A stretch of DNA of 28,394 nt from Fimenecus sp964527585 (GCA_964527585.1 CAZGPE010000021.1:1-28394), one strand, 5' to 3'. Positions 8,059 through 16,602 are shown, numbered from the stretch's first letter. Numbers and translations: made by a program. The notes: generated by a model from the letters alone, not told the origin.

Positions 8059-8087
8059 GAATTTTTCGCACTTTGAAGGCAAAAATA
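8059..8087 (+). promoter_or_regulatory. Possible forespore (sigma-F/sigma-G type) promoter of spoVAC
   Basis: GGCAAAAATA (8078-8087) fits the forespore -10 pattern GGnnAnAnTA at every defined position. A GAATT (8059-8063) 14 bases upstream matches the -35 GHATR at four of five positions, but the spacing is one base short of usual. The spoVA genes are forespore-expressed in Bacillus, which supports the call. Confidence 0.4.
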
Positions 8088-8107
8088 TTCTCAGGGAGTG
8101 ATAAATT

Positions 8108-8548
8108 ATGTCAACAACGGGAAAAGAATACTCGGATATGGCGAAAAAAGCCGCTCCGAAATCACCGAAACTTAAAAACTGTGTAAAAGCGTTTTTGATC
8201 GGCGGGTTTATTTGTTTAATCGGGCAGGTGCTTACATTTGTGTTTGAAAAAATCGGACTTAACGAGCAGGAAACCAAAACTTGCGTTTCCGTTGTTCTTA
8301 TTGTCTTAACGGCGATTTTAACGGGAATCGGAGTGTTTGACAAAATCGCAAAACACGCAGGTGCGGGAACCATAGTTCCCATCACGGGATTTGCAAATTC
8401 GATTGTTTCGCCCGCTATGGAATTTCGTTTTGAAGGGAAAATTCTCGGCACGGGAGCGAAACTTTTTACGATTGCGGGGCCGGTAATTGTTTACGGAATT
8501 TCCGCAAGTGTCCTGTACGGAATTTTTTATTGGATTTTCACGAAATAA
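8108..8548 (+). CDS. spoVAC: Stage V sporulation protein AC
   Basis: SpoVAC is an inner spore membrane protein of the SpoVA channel, which moves calcium dipicolinate into the forespore and releases it at germination; the Bacillus protein behaves as a mechanosensitive channel. The 146 residues (about 150 in Bacillus) show KKAAPKSPKLKNCVKAFLIG, then hydrophobic segments, the family signature GTIVPITGFANSIVSPAMEF and a last membrane helix near the C-terminus. The start ATG has GGGAG about 9 bases upstream. It is solitary: spoVAD and spoVAE, which normally follow, are absent and a terminator lies about 65 bases downstream. The other subunits must be elsewhere. The upstream region carries a forespore-like -10. 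Confidence 0.92.
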   Translation: MSTTGKEYSDMAKKAAPKSPKLKNCVKAFLIGGFICLIGQVLTFVFEKIGLNEQETKTCVSVVLIVLTAILTGIGVFDKIAKHAGAGTIVPITGFANSIVSPAMEFRFEGKILGTGAKLFTIAGPVIVYGISASVLYGIFYWIFTK

Positions 8549-8611
8549 AGCCGAATGTACCGTAAGGCGAAAAAACGCTTTCCGAACCCGAGAAAATCAA
8601 CTTAAATTCAT

Positions 8612-8655
8612 AAAACCCGTCTTGATTTTTCCCAGTTGGCGAAAAGACGGGTTTT
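8612..8655 (+). terminator. Intrinsic terminator after spoVAC
   Basis: 12-bp stem AAAACCCGTCTT (8612-8623) with AAGACGGGTTTT (8644-8655), continued by a T-rich tail. The 20-base loop contains a weaker inner dyad. The region 8549-8779 holds this terminator and the iol promoter and no convincing gene. Confidence 0.85.
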
Positions 8656-8690
8656 TATTGAATTTTCTTGCGCTTTTGAAGAAAAAAGCA

Positions 8691-8719
8691 TTGAAATTGC
8701 AGCGCCTAAGTGGTATAGT
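8691..8719 (+). promoter_or_regulatory. Sigma-A promoter of the inositol operon
   Basis: TTGAAA (8691-8696), 17-bp spacer, TATAGT (8714-8719). The leader is about 54 bases to the TTG start at 8780. A short dyad ATCA-N5-TGAT (8727-8739) overlaps the predicted transcription start and could be an operator. Confidence 0.72.
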
Positions 8720-8779
8720 ATAAGGTATCAAATTATGATGTAAAGTTGTGTCTTATTAACAGAAAGGTGTGTGTTTTAA

Positions 8780-9616
8780 TTGGCACTTGTCCCGATGAAA
8801 GACCTTCTCGAAAGAGCCGATAAAAAAGGAATTGCGGTCGGCGCTTTTTCGGTCGGAAATATGGAAATGGTAATGGGCGCCGTCAAGGCTGCCGAAGAAC
8901 TCGATACTCCCATCATCTTGCAGATAGCGGAAGTCAGACTTAAAAATTCTCCGCTTGAACTTATGGGTCCGATGATGATTGCGGCGGCTGAAAATGCCGA
9001 TGTCGATATAGCGGTTCATCTCGATCACGGTCTTAAAACCGAAACGGTTTCTCAGGCTCTTGATATAGGATTTACTTCGGTAATGTTCGACGGATCCCTT
9101 TTGAGCCTTGATGACAATATCGAAACGGTAAAGGGTGTTGTTGAAAATGCCCGTGAATACGGTGCTACCGTAGAAGCGGAACTCGGAGTAGTCGGCGGAA
9201 ACGAAGGCGAAGGCAAACAGCACGAAATTCTTTGCACAAACCCCGACGATGCGGTTCGTTTCTGTAATGAAACCGGTGTTGATGCTCTTGCGGTTGCAAT
9301 CGGCAATGCGCACGGAAATTATCCTGTTTCTCCCGAACTGCGTTTCGATGTTCTCGAACAGATACATAACAAAGTAAAAACTCCGCTTGTGCTTCACGGC
9401 GGAACCGGAATAAGCGATGAGCAGTTCCAGAAAGCGATTTCACTCGGCGTGCGTAAAATCAACATCGCAACAGCTTCTTTCGACAGCCTCGCTTCTTATG
9501 CCAAGGCTTACTGCGACAACAAGGAAAAGGCGAATTATTTCGAACTTTCCGCTTGCGAAGCCGAGGGCGTTTATCAAAATGTTAAAAGACACATTAAAGT
9601 GTTTAATATGGAATAA
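8780..9616 (+). CDS. iolJ: Class II aldolase, probably 5-dehydro-2-deoxy-6-phosphogluconate aldolase
   Basis: A 278-residue zinc-dependent TIM-barrel aldolase. Probable ligands are visible: H83 with catalytic D82 (VHLDHG), E134 (VEAELG), H178 (AIGNAHG) and H206 (LVLHGGTG). The family also contains fructose- and tagatose-bisphosphate aldolases. As first gene of an iolCBDE-iolG operon it most likely cleaves the phosphorylated product of IolC into dihydroxyacetone phosphate and malonate semialdehyde. The start is an unusual TTG at 8780, which restores the family N-terminus MALVPMKDLLERA; AAAGGTG lies about 11 bases upstream. The first ATG would remove five conserved residues. iolC follows after 16 bases. 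Class and operon role are firm; exact substrate rests on context. Confidence 0.88.
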   Translation: MALVPMKDLLERADKKGIAVGAFSVGNMEMVMGAVKAAEELDTPIILQIAEVRLKNSPLELMGPMMIAAAENADVDIAVHLDHGLKTETVSQALDIGFTSVMFDGSLLSLDDNIETVKGVVENAREYGATVEAELGVVGGNEGEGKQHEILCTNPDDAVRFCNETGVDALAVAIGNAHGNYPVSPELRFDVLEQIHNKVKTPLVLHGGTGISDEQFQKAISLGVRKINIATASFDSLASYAKAYCDNKEKANYFELSACEAEGVYQNVKRHIKVFNME

Positions 9617-9632
9617 TTAAAGGAGAAAAAAT

Positions 9633-10649
9633 ATGAAATACATAGAATTCGATTCTTCGAAAAAATACGATCTTATCCTTTTGGGCAGAGTTGCGGTTGA
9701 CCTTAACCCCGTTGACTATTACTGCCCGCTTAACGAAAGCACGACTTTTAAGAGATACCTCGGCGGTTCTCCCGCAAACATTGCGGTAGGTCTTGCAAGA
9801 CTCGGTAAAAAATGCGGATTTTTCGCAAGGGTTTCCGACGATCAGCTCGGAACTTTCGTAACCGATTTCTTCGAGAAAGAAGGAATTGATACCTCAAGAA
9901 TCAAGAGATGCGAAAACGGAGAAAAAATCGGTCTTACATTTACCGAAATCAAATCGGAAACAGAAAGCTCAATCGTTATGTACCGTAACGAAGCAGCCGA
10001 CCTTAAACTTGAAGTTTCGGATATTGACGAAGAATATATTAAGCAGGGTAAAGCTCTTCTTATTTCCGGTACAGCACTTTGCGAAAGCCCCTCGAGAGAG
10101 GCTGCTCTCAAGGCTGTAATGCTCGCAAAGAGAAACGGTGTTCCGATTATATTCGACATTGACTACCGTGAATACAATTGGAAAAATACCGATGAAATTT
10201 CGATTTATTATGCGGCTGTTGCCCGTGAAGCCGATATTATTCTCGGTTCCCGTGAGGAATATGACCTTACCGAAAAACTCATAAAAACAGGTATGAACGA
10301 TAAAGAAACAGCGGCTTACTGGCACTCGCAAAATGCAAAAATCGTTGTTATTAAGCACGGTAAAGAAGGTTCAACCGCATATACAAATGACGGTGAAAGT
10401 TACAACATTAAACCCTTCCCCGTTAAGTTGCTTAAATCTTTCGGCGGCGGAGACGGTTATGCTTCGGCGTTCCTTTACGGTTTGTTCGAAGGTTTCGAAA
10501 TAATCGACGCTCTCGAATTCGGTTCGGCTTCGGCTGCGATGCTTGTTGCTTCTCATGCTTGCTCACAGGATATGCCGAGTGCGGATGCCGTTAAAGAGTT
10601 TATCAAAAAAGAAAAAGAAGAATACGGTGAAATGGTAGCAAGAGGCTAA
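9633..10649 (+). CDS. iolC: 5-dehydro-2-deoxygluconokinase
   Basis: A 338-residue PfkB/ribokinase-family sugar kinase that phosphorylates 2-deoxy-5-keto-gluconate, the step before IolJ. The N-terminal signature is LGRVAVDLNPVDYY followed by YLGGSPANIAVGLARLGKK. The C-terminal PfkB signature is GGGDGYASAFLYGL, with the catalytic base D274. IolC proteins typically have GGGD here, where many ribokinases have GAGD. AAGGAG lies about 8 bases before ATG 9633. iolB follows after 57 bases, the longest gap inside the operon. IolC is usually about 325-340 residues, so this is full length. Confidence 0.94.
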   Translation: MKYIEFDSSKKYDLILLGRVAVDLNPVDYYCPLNESTTFKRYLGGSPANIAVGLARLGKKCGFFARVSDDQLGTFVTDFFEKEGIDTSRIKRCENGEKIGLTFTEIKSETESSIVMYRNEAADLKLEVSDIDEEYIKQGKALLISGTALCESPSREAALKAVMLAKRNGVPIIFDIDYREYNWKNTDEISIYYAAVAREADIILGSREEYDLTEKLIKTGMNDKETAAYWHSQNAKIVVIKHGKEGSTAYTNDGESYNIKPFPVKLLKSFGGGDGYASAFLYGLFEGFEIIDALEFGSASAAMLVASHACSQDMPSADAVKEFIKKEKEEYGEMVARG

Positions 10650-10706
10650 TCCTCACGCTCCGTTTACGGACGGCAAAAAAGTATAATTTTCAATGGGGGA
10701 AAGGCA

Positions 10707-11477
10707 ATGTACGAAAATCCTAAATACAATGAAAACGGCGAAAAAATACTTTGCGAAATGAACGGTAAAAATGCCGATATGCTTATGGACATTAAAGTTA
10801 AGCAACTTAAATCGGGCGAAGAAATCACATTTTGCGAAGAAGCCAACGAAACGGCAATTCTTTTGATGGCAGGCGATGTAGACTTCGCTTTCGAAGGAAA
10901 AACCGAAAACGCAAAAAGACGCTCGCCTTTTGTCGATAAAGCAAGCGCTGTTCATTTTGCGAGAAAGAACACTGTTACCGTTAAAGCAAATTCCGATTCG
11001 AGAATTCTTATCGAACAGACCGATAATTCAAACGATTTCGGAATCCGTTATTACAGCGGCGACGATTTACTTGTTCAGCATTTCGGCGCTGATCAATGGG
11101 GAGGAACGGCAGACAGAGAAGTTCTTACGGTGTTCGATTATGAATCCGCTCCGTATTCCAATCTTGTTTTGGGAGAAGTATTTCACAAACCGGGCTGTTG
11201 GACGAGTTATCCCCCTCATTTCCATCCTCAGCCTGAAGTGTATTATTACGAATTCGAGAAACCGCAGGGCTTCGGCGTCGGATTTAACGGCGATGACTGT
11301 TATAAAGTCGGAGACGGCGGATGCCTTTGCATAACACCTATGCATACTCATCAGCAGGCTGCGGCTCCCGGATATAAAATGTGCTATGTTTGGATGATAA
11401 GACATCTCGACGGAGATCCGTGGAGAAAAACACGAATTGACGCACCCGAACACAAATGGCTTTTAGACGCAGAATAA
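10707..11477 (+). CDS. iolB: 5-deoxy-glucuronate isomerase
   Basis: A 256-residue cupin-fold metalloenzyme that converts 5-deoxy-glucuronate, the product of IolD, to 2-deoxy-5-keto-gluconate. The metal-binding motif is PPHFHPQPEVYYY with H171, H173 and E177, and a second histidine cluster is in TPMHTHQQAAAPGY. The end CYVWMIRHLDGDPW is typical of the family. The first 125 residues form the less conserved N-terminal cupin half. It is slightly shorter than Bacillus IolB (about 271). ATG 10707 follows a strong GGGGGAAAGG. iolD starts 14 bases after the stop. Confidence 0.94.
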   Translation: MYENPKYNENGEKILCEMNGKNADMLMDIKVKQLKSGEEITFCEEANETAILLMAGDVDFAFEGKTENAKRRSPFVDKASAVHFARKNTVTVKANSDSRILIEQTDNSNDFGIRYYSGDDLLVQHFGADQWGGTADREVLTVFDYESAPYSNLVLGEVFHKPGCWTSYPPHFHPQPEVYYYEFEKPQGFGVGFNGDDCYKVGDGGCLCITPMHTHQQAAAPGYKMCYVWMIRHLDGDPWRKTRIDAPEHKWLLDAE

Positions 11478-11491
11478 GGAGGAAATAATTT

Positions 11492-13408
11492 ATGGCATAT
11501 ATGACAACCGCTCAGGCGCTTGTAAAGTTTCTTGACAATCAGTATGTTTCGTTTGACGGCAAAGAGACAAAGTTCGTTGACGGCATATTTACAATTTTCG
11601 GACACGGAATAGTTTGCGGTCTCGGTGAAGCTCTCGACTCGGACAGAGGCGGTCTCACCGTTTACCAGGGCAAAAACGAGCAGGGTATGGCACACACGGC
11701 AACTGCTTTCGCAAAGATGAACAACCGCAGAAAAATTATTGCCTGTTCTTCATCAATCGGACCCGGTGCCGCTAATATGATTACGGCTGCCGCAACCGCA
11801 ACGGTAAACCATGTACCGCTTCTTCTTATCCCTGCCGACGCTTTCTCAACCCGTCAGCCCGATCCGGTACTTCAGCAGTTTGAACAGGTTAATTCTCTTG
11901 CAACAACAACAAACGACGCATACAAAGCGGTAACAAGATATTGGGACAGAATTGCCCGCCCCGAACAGCTTATGAGCGCAATGATAAACGCAATGAGAGT
12001 TCTTACCGATACAGCGGAAACAGGTGCGGTATGTATTTCTCTTCCTCAGGATGTTGAGGGCGAAAGTTATGATTTCCCCGATGAGTTCCTTGCAAAGAGA
12101 GTACATAAAATCACAAGACTCGCTCCTTCCTGCGAAGAAGTCGAAGATATTGCGAAAATTCTTCTCGGTGCAAAGAAACCGCTTGTTATTTGCGGCGGCG
12201 GTGTCAGATATTCGGAAGCCGGAGAAGTTCTCGAAAACTTCTGTAAGCAATTCAATATTCCGTTTGCCGAAACACAGTCGGGTAAAACCGCTTGTCATTC
12301 AAGCAACGAATTCAATCTCGGCGGTTTAGGTGTTACCGGAAACTCTGCGGGTAATGTTATCGCAAAAGAGGCTGATGTAATTCTCGGTGTAGGAACAAGA
12401 TTTTCCGATTTCACAACCGGATCTAAATCGCTCTTCAGAAGCGATGCGAAGGTTCTTACGATTAACACATCCCGTTTCGACGCTTACAAACTCGGTGCTG
12501 TTAAACTCGTAAGCGATGCGAAACTCGGACTTCTCGCACTTGAGGATATTCTTAAAGAAAACGGCTATAAATCGGCTTATACAACCGAAATTGCCGATGC
12601 GAGAAAAGGCTGGGCGGATGAAATGAAGCGCCTTGCCGAATACAGATACGATGATAATTTCGAACCGCTTATTAAGGCGAGATATGAAAAAACAATTCCG
12701 GAATTTGCCGAAAAATTCGGCACGGTTACTCAGACAGCGGCTGTTGCCAAGGTCAGAGAACTTATCCCCGCAGATGCGATTTGCGTAGGTGCGGCAGGCT
12801 CTCTTCCCGGCGACCTTCAGAGAATGTGGACTTCAGACAGCCTTTATTCTTACAATATGGAATACGGATATTCCTGTATGGGTTATGAAATCGCCGGCGC
12901 TTTCGGTTCAAAACTCGCTTGCCCCGACAAAGAAGTTTACGCAATGTGCGGAGACGGCAGTTATCTTATGCTTCACTCCGAACTTATCACTTCCGTTCAG
13001 GAAAAGAAAAAGATAAATGTTCTTCTTTTCGATAACAGCGGTTTCGGTTGCATCAACAACCTCGAAATGTCAAACGGTATCGGTAACCTTGCTACCGAAT
13101 TCCGTTTCCGTGATGAAAACGGCAATCTTTTGGGCGATCTTGTACCGATTGATTTCGCAAAATCCGCTGCAGGATACGGCGTAAAGACATATACAGTCAG
13201 AACAATGGAAGAGTTGGAGTTCGCTCTTAAAGACTCTCAAAAGCAGACTGTTTCAACGCTTATTGACATCAAAGTCCTTCCCAAGTCAATGACAGACGGT
13301 TACGGCGCTTGGTGGAATGTCGGCGTTGCAAGTACATCACAGAATGAAGCCGTTAAAAAGGCTTATCTGAATAAAAAAGAAAATCAAGAGAAAGCGAGAA
13401 AATATTGA
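11492..13408 (+). CDS. iolD: 3D-(3,5/4)-trihydroxycyclohexane-1,2-dione hydrolase
   Basis: A 638-residue thiamine-diphosphate enzyme of the acetolactate-synthase superfamily that hydrolytically opens the inositol-derived ring to 5-deoxy-glucuronate. The activating glutamate is in GKNEQGMAH (E63), and the diphosphate/metal motif is CGDGSY with D488, followed by FDNSGFGCINNLEM. The order is pyrimidine-binding domain, central domain with GAKKPLVICGGGVRYS, then diphosphate-binding domain. AAGGAGG lies just upstream of ATG 11492. The stop at 13406-13408 is one base before the iolE start, so the two are likely translationally coupled. Length is normal for IolD. Confidence 0.96.
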   Translation: MAYMTTAQALVKFLDNQYVSFDGKETKFVDGIFTIFGHGIVCGLGEALDSDRGGLTVYQGKNEQGMAHTATAFAKMNNRRKIIACSSSIGPGAANMITAAATATVNHVPLLLIPADAFSTRQPDPVLQQFEQVNSLATTTNDAYKAVTRYWDRIARPEQLMSAMINAMRVLTDTAETGAVCISLPQDVEGESYDFPDEFLAKRVHKITRLAPSCEEVEDIAKILLGAKKPLVICGGGVRYSEAGEVLENFCKQFNIPFAETQSGKTACHSSNEFNLGGLGVTGNSAGNVIAKEADVILGVGTRFSDFTTGSKSLFRSDAKVLTINTSRFDAYKLGAVKLVSDAKLGLLALEDILKENGYKSAYTTEIADARKGWADEMKRLAEYRYDDNFEPLIKARYEKTIPEFAEKFGTVTQTAAVAKVRELIPADAICVGAAGSLPGDLQRMWTSDSLYSYNMEYGYSCMGYEIAGAFGSKLACPDKEVYAMCGDGSYLMLHSELITSVQEKKKINVLLFDNSGFGCINNLEMSNGIGNLATEFRFRDENGNLLGDLVPIDFAKSAAGYGVKTYTVRTMEELEFALKDSQKQTVSTLIDIKVLPKSMTDGYGAWWNVGVASTSQNEAVKKAYLNKKENQEKARKY

Positions 13409-13409
13409 T

Positions 13410-14303
13410 ATGCTTGATAAAAACAAAGTTAAACTCGGTATAGCTCCGATTGCATGGACAAATGACGATATGCCCGATTTGGGTGCGGAAAACACATTTG
13501 AGCAGTGCGTTTCCGAAATGGCACTTGCAGGTTTCACAGGCTGTGAAGTCGGCAATAAGTATCCCCGTGATACAAAAGTTCTTAAAAAGGCTCTTGAACT
13601 TCGCGGTATGCAGATTTGTAACGCTTGGTTCTCGTCTTTCCTTACAACAAAACCTTATGAAGAAGTTGAAAAAGACTTTATCGAACACATTACTTTCCTT
13701 AAAGAAATGGGTGCGAAAGTTGTCGGAATTTCCGAGCAGGGACATTCTATTCAGGGAACCGACAAAGCGATTTTCGACGATAAGTACATAATGAACGACG
13801 AAGAGTGGGATATGCTTTGCACAGGTATCAATAAACTCGGTAAAGTCGCTAAAGATATGGGCATTAAACTTTGCTTCCATCATCACATGGGAACAGTTGT
13901 TCAGACAGAAGCCGAAATCGACAGAATGATGGCTAATACGGATCCGGAACTTTTCGGACTTCTCTTCGACTGCGGACATCTTGCTTATTGCGGCGAGGAC
14001 TATATGTCGGTTCTCAATAAATATGCAGACCGTATCCGCCATGTTCACCTTAAAGACATCCGTCCCGAAGTTGTTAAGAAAGTTAAAGAAAATCATATGA
14101 GCTTCCTTCAGGGCGTTCGTGCAGGTACATTTACCGTTCCCGGAGACGGTGTTATCGACTTCAAACCGATTTTCGATGTTCTCGAAAAAACAGGTTACGA
14201 AGGTTATGTTCTTGTTGAAGCAGAGCAGGATCCCGCAATTGCAAATCCGCTTGAATACGCTATCAAAGCAAGAAAATATATTGCTGAAAAAGCAGGTCTT
14301 TAA
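13410..14303 (+). CDS. iolE: Inosose dehydratase
   Basis: A 297-residue xylose-isomerase-like TIM barrel that dehydrates scyllo-inosose (2-keto-myo-inositol) to the trihydroxycyclohexane-dione used by IolD. Recognisable segments are GIAPIAWTNDDMPDLG at the N-terminus, CFHHHMGTVVQT, LLFDCGHLAYCGED, RHVHLKDIR and the end VLVEAEQDPAIANP; the histidine, aspartate and glutamate residues in these form the metal site. ATG 13410 is one base past the iolD stop and has only a weak AGAGAAAG ribosome site, consistent with coupling to iolD translation. Full length for the family. Confidence 0.95.
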   Translation: MLDKNKVKLGIAPIAWTNDDMPDLGAENTFEQCVSEMALAGFTGCEVGNKYPRDTKVLKKALELRGMQICNAWFSSFLTTKPYEEVEKDFIEHITFLKEMGAKVVGISEQGHSIQGTDKAIFDDKYIMNDEEWDMLCTGINKLGKVAKDMGIKLCFHHHMGTVVQTEAEIDRMMANTDPELFGLLFDCGHLAYCGEDYMSVLNKYADRIRHVHLKDIRPEVVKKVKENHMSFLQGVRAGTFTVPGDGVIDFKPIFDVLEKTGYEGYVLVEAEQDPAIANPLEYAIKARKYIAEKAGL

Positions 14304-14321
14304 TTAAAAGGGGAATGGATA

Positions 14322-15476
14322 ATGAGCAATCAGTTTATTATGCCTAAGCAGGTGTTTTACGGTGAAAACGCATTAAACGATGCCGCACCGTATATATCTG
14401 CGTTCGGAAAAAAAGCGCTTGTAGTTACCGATCCGGTTATGGTAAAACTCGGTAACGCAAAGAAAGTAACCGATATTCTCGAAAAAAGCGAAACCGCTTA
14501 TGCCGTATTCGACGGTGTAACAGGCGAACCTACCGATAAAATTATCGAGGCAGGTCTTAAAGTTTGGAATGATGAAAACTGCGATTTCCTTATTGCAGTA
14601 GGCGGCGGTTCTCCGATTGACGCTATGAAAGCAATCGGTGCGGTTGCCACAAACGGCGGTTCGATTAACGATTATCTCGGAAAAATAATTACAATCCCTA
14701 CTCCGCCGATGGTTGCGATTCCGACCACAAGCGGAACAGGTTCCGAAGCTACTCAGTTTACAATTATCACAAATACTCAGAAAGATATTAAAATGCTTCT
14801 TAAAGGTGCTGTGCTTATGCCCGATCTCGCAATTGACGATCCCGCATTTACAATGACCGCTCCCGCATCTGTTACTGCGGCAACCGGACTTGATGCACTT
14901 TGCCATGCAAGTGAAGCTTATACTTCCCGTAAAGCTCAGCCGATGACCGACGATTTGGCTTTGAGTGCGGTTAAGAGAATTTTCAAATATCTTCCCATCG
15001 CTTACAAAGAGCCTCAGAATGTCGAGGCCCGTGCTCAAATGAGCCTTGCGGCTCTTGAAGCGGGAACGGCATTTAACAATGCATCCGTTACGATAATTCA
15101 CGGTATGTCCCGTCCGATCGGTGCGTTGTTCCATGTTCCTCACGGAATAAGCAACGCAATGCTTATGACGGAATGTTTTGACTATGTTTGCGACGGTGCC
15201 GAAAAGCGTTTTGCGGATATGGCAAGAGCAATCGGTAAAGCAACACAGGATGAAAGCGATGCTCAAGCGTGCGTGAAATTTGTAGATGCGTGCAGAGAAA
15301 TATGTGAAATCTGCAATATTCCGAGCGTATCAGCTTACGGAATAGATCTTGACGAGTTCCGCAAAGCAATGCCGAAAATGGCTGAAGATGCTTTCGCTTC
15401 GGGCTCTCCTTCAAATACAATCAAAGAAATATCGGTCGACGATATTTTGACGATTTATGACAAACTTTGCAAATAA
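14322..15476 (+). CDS. Iron-containing alcohol dehydrogenase in the inositol operon
   Basis: A 384-residue group III (iron-dependent) alcohol dehydrogenase. The NAD(P)-binding half has VGGGSPIDAMKAIG and IPTTSGTGSEATQF. Predicted metal ligands, aligned with lactaldehyde reductase FucO, are D191 and H195 (GLDALCHASEAY), H260 (HGMSRP) and H274 (HVPHG). All are present, so it should be active. It lies between iolE and iolG, with 18 and 24 bases to its neighbours, so it belongs to the operon. No iolA (malonate-semialdehyde dehydrogenase) is present, so a reasonable inference is that this enzyme reduces malonate semialdehyde to 3-hydroxypropionate and regenerates NAD+ used by IolG. A different aldehyde or ketone substrate is equally allowed by sequence. 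Confidence 0.92.
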   Translation: MSNQFIMPKQVFYGENALNDAAPYISAFGKKALVVTDPVMVKLGNAKKVTDILEKSETAYAVFDGVTGEPTDKIIEAGLKVWNDENCDFLIAVGGGSPIDAMKAIGAVATNGGSINDYLGKIITIPTPPMVAIPTTSGTGSEATQFTIITNTQKDIKMLLKGAVLMPDLAIDDPAFTMTAPASVTAATGLDALCHASEAYTSRKAQPMTDDLALSAVKRIFKYLPIAYKEPQNVEARAQMSLAALEAGTAFNNASVTIIHGMSRPIGALFHVPHGISNAMLMTECFDYVCDGAEKRFADMARAIGKATQDESDAQACVKFVDACREICEICNIPSVSAYGIDLDEFRKAMPKMAEDAFASGSPSNTIKEISVDDILTIYDKLCK

Positions 15477-15500
15477 TAAACTGCCTTGGAGGTAATAAAA

Positions 15501-16508
15501 ATGTTAAAAATCGGTATAATCGGTGCCGGCCGTATCGGTAAGGTGCACCTTGAGTCAATCTCGTACCATGTAAAGAACGCAACTGTTGTTGCAATGGCTG
15601 ATCCCTTTATGAACGACGAAACAGAAGCATTTATCAAAGGCTTCGGCGTTGAAAAAGTTTATAAAGATTACAAAGAAATTATTAACGATCCCGAAATTGA
15701 TGCGGTTCTTGTTTGTTCTTCAACAGACACTCATGCACCGATTTCAATCGAAGCTATCAATGCCGGCAAACATGTTTTCTGTGAGAAACCTCTTGCTAAT
15801 ACCGTTGATAAAATTCTCGAAATCGCAGATGCGCTTAAAGCTCATCCCGAAGTTAAGTTCCAAGTCGGATTTAACCGTCGTTTCGACCATAACTTTGCCG
15901 CTGTTCGTAAAGCATACGACGAAGGCAAGATCGGTGATGCTCAAATCCTTAAAATCACATCAAGAGACCCTCAGGCTCCCCCTGTAGGCTACTGTGCGGC
16001 AAGCATTTTCCTTGATATGACAATTCATGATTTTGATATGGCTTGCTTCCTTACAAACAGCGATGTTGAAGAACTTTATGTTTATGCCGATGCTCTTATC
16101 AATCCTCAGATCCGTGAATACGGTGATTTCGATACCGCTATTATTTCTCTTAAAATGGCAAACGGCGCACTTGCCGTTATCGACAACTCCCGTCAGGCTA
16201 TGTACGGATATGACCAGAGAGCAGAACTTTTCGGCTCAAAGGGTATGGTTGCAACTTCAAATGACACACTTTCATCGGCAGTTATTTCAACCGCTGACGG
16301 TGTAACAGGTGAAAAGCCTCTCTATTTCTTCCTCGAAAGATATATGGAGAGTTTCTCCGAAGAAGTAAGACAGTTTGTTGATGCCGTTGAAAACAACACA
16401 GAAACACCTGTCGGCATCCATGCAGGTTTGCAGTCGGTTAAAATCGCTCTCGCCGCTGAAAAATCGGCAAACGAGCACAGAGCAGTTAAACTTTCTGAAA
16501 TCAACTGA
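15501..16508 (+). CDS. iolG: Inositol 2-dehydrogenase
   Basis: A 335-residue Gfo/Idh/MocA-family oxidoreductase that oxidises myo-inositol to scyllo-inosose with NAD+, the first step of the pathway. The Rossmann motif is GIIGAGRIG (5-13). The catalytic residues known from Bacillus IolG (Lys97, Asp172, His176) correspond to K96 in CEKP, D172 and H176 in DMTIHDFD. ATG 15501 is chosen because GGAGGT (15488-15493) lies 7 bases upstream; the alternative TTG at 15486 would place the ribosome site inside the gene. It is the last operon gene and a terminator follows. Related dehydrogenases can act on scyllo-inositol or other polyols, but context favours myo-inositol. Confidence 0.93.
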   Translation: MLKIGIIGAGRIGKVHLESISYHVKNATVVAMADPFMNDETEAFIKGFGVEKVYKDYKEIINDPEIDAVLVCSSTDTHAPISIEAINAGKHVFCEKPLANTVDKILEIADALKAHPEVKFQVGFNRRFDHNFAAVRKAYDEGKIGDAQILKITSRDPQAPPVGYCAASIFLDMTIHDFDMACFLTNSDVEELYVYADALINPQIREYGDFDTAIISLKMANGALAVIDNSRQAMYGYDQRAELFGSKGMVATSNDTLSSAVISTADGVTGEKPLYFFLERYMESFSEEVRQFVDAVENNTETPVGIHAGLQSVKIALAAEKSANEHRAVKLSEIN

Positions 16509-16526
16509 TAAATTTCTCTTAAAATT

Positions 16527-16558
16527 AAAACACGGCGGTTTCACGACTGCCGTGTTTT
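16527..16558 (+). terminator. Intrinsic terminator of the inositol operon
   Basis: 10-bp stem AAAACACGGC (16527-16536) with GCCGTGTTTT (16549-16558), followed by TGTTT. It starts 18 bases after the iolG stop. Confidence 0.88.
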
Positions 16559-16602
16559 TGTTTACATTAAATGCTTAATTTGTAAATTACTCATACCCGT
16601 AG

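Noticed and set aside
8011..8451. Minus-strand reading frame opposite spoVAC
   Set aside because: It is a shadow of spoVAC, which is a clear family member in the other direction.
8487..8723. Open reading frame after spoVAC on the plus strand
   Set aside because: It begins inside spoVAC, runs through the terminator stem and has no ribosome site or family resemblance.
10650..10706. TATAAT at 10682-10687 between iolC and iolB as an internal promoter
   Set aside because: No acceptable -35 lies 16-18 bases upstream; the nearest TTTACG leaves a 13-base gap. The operon reads through.
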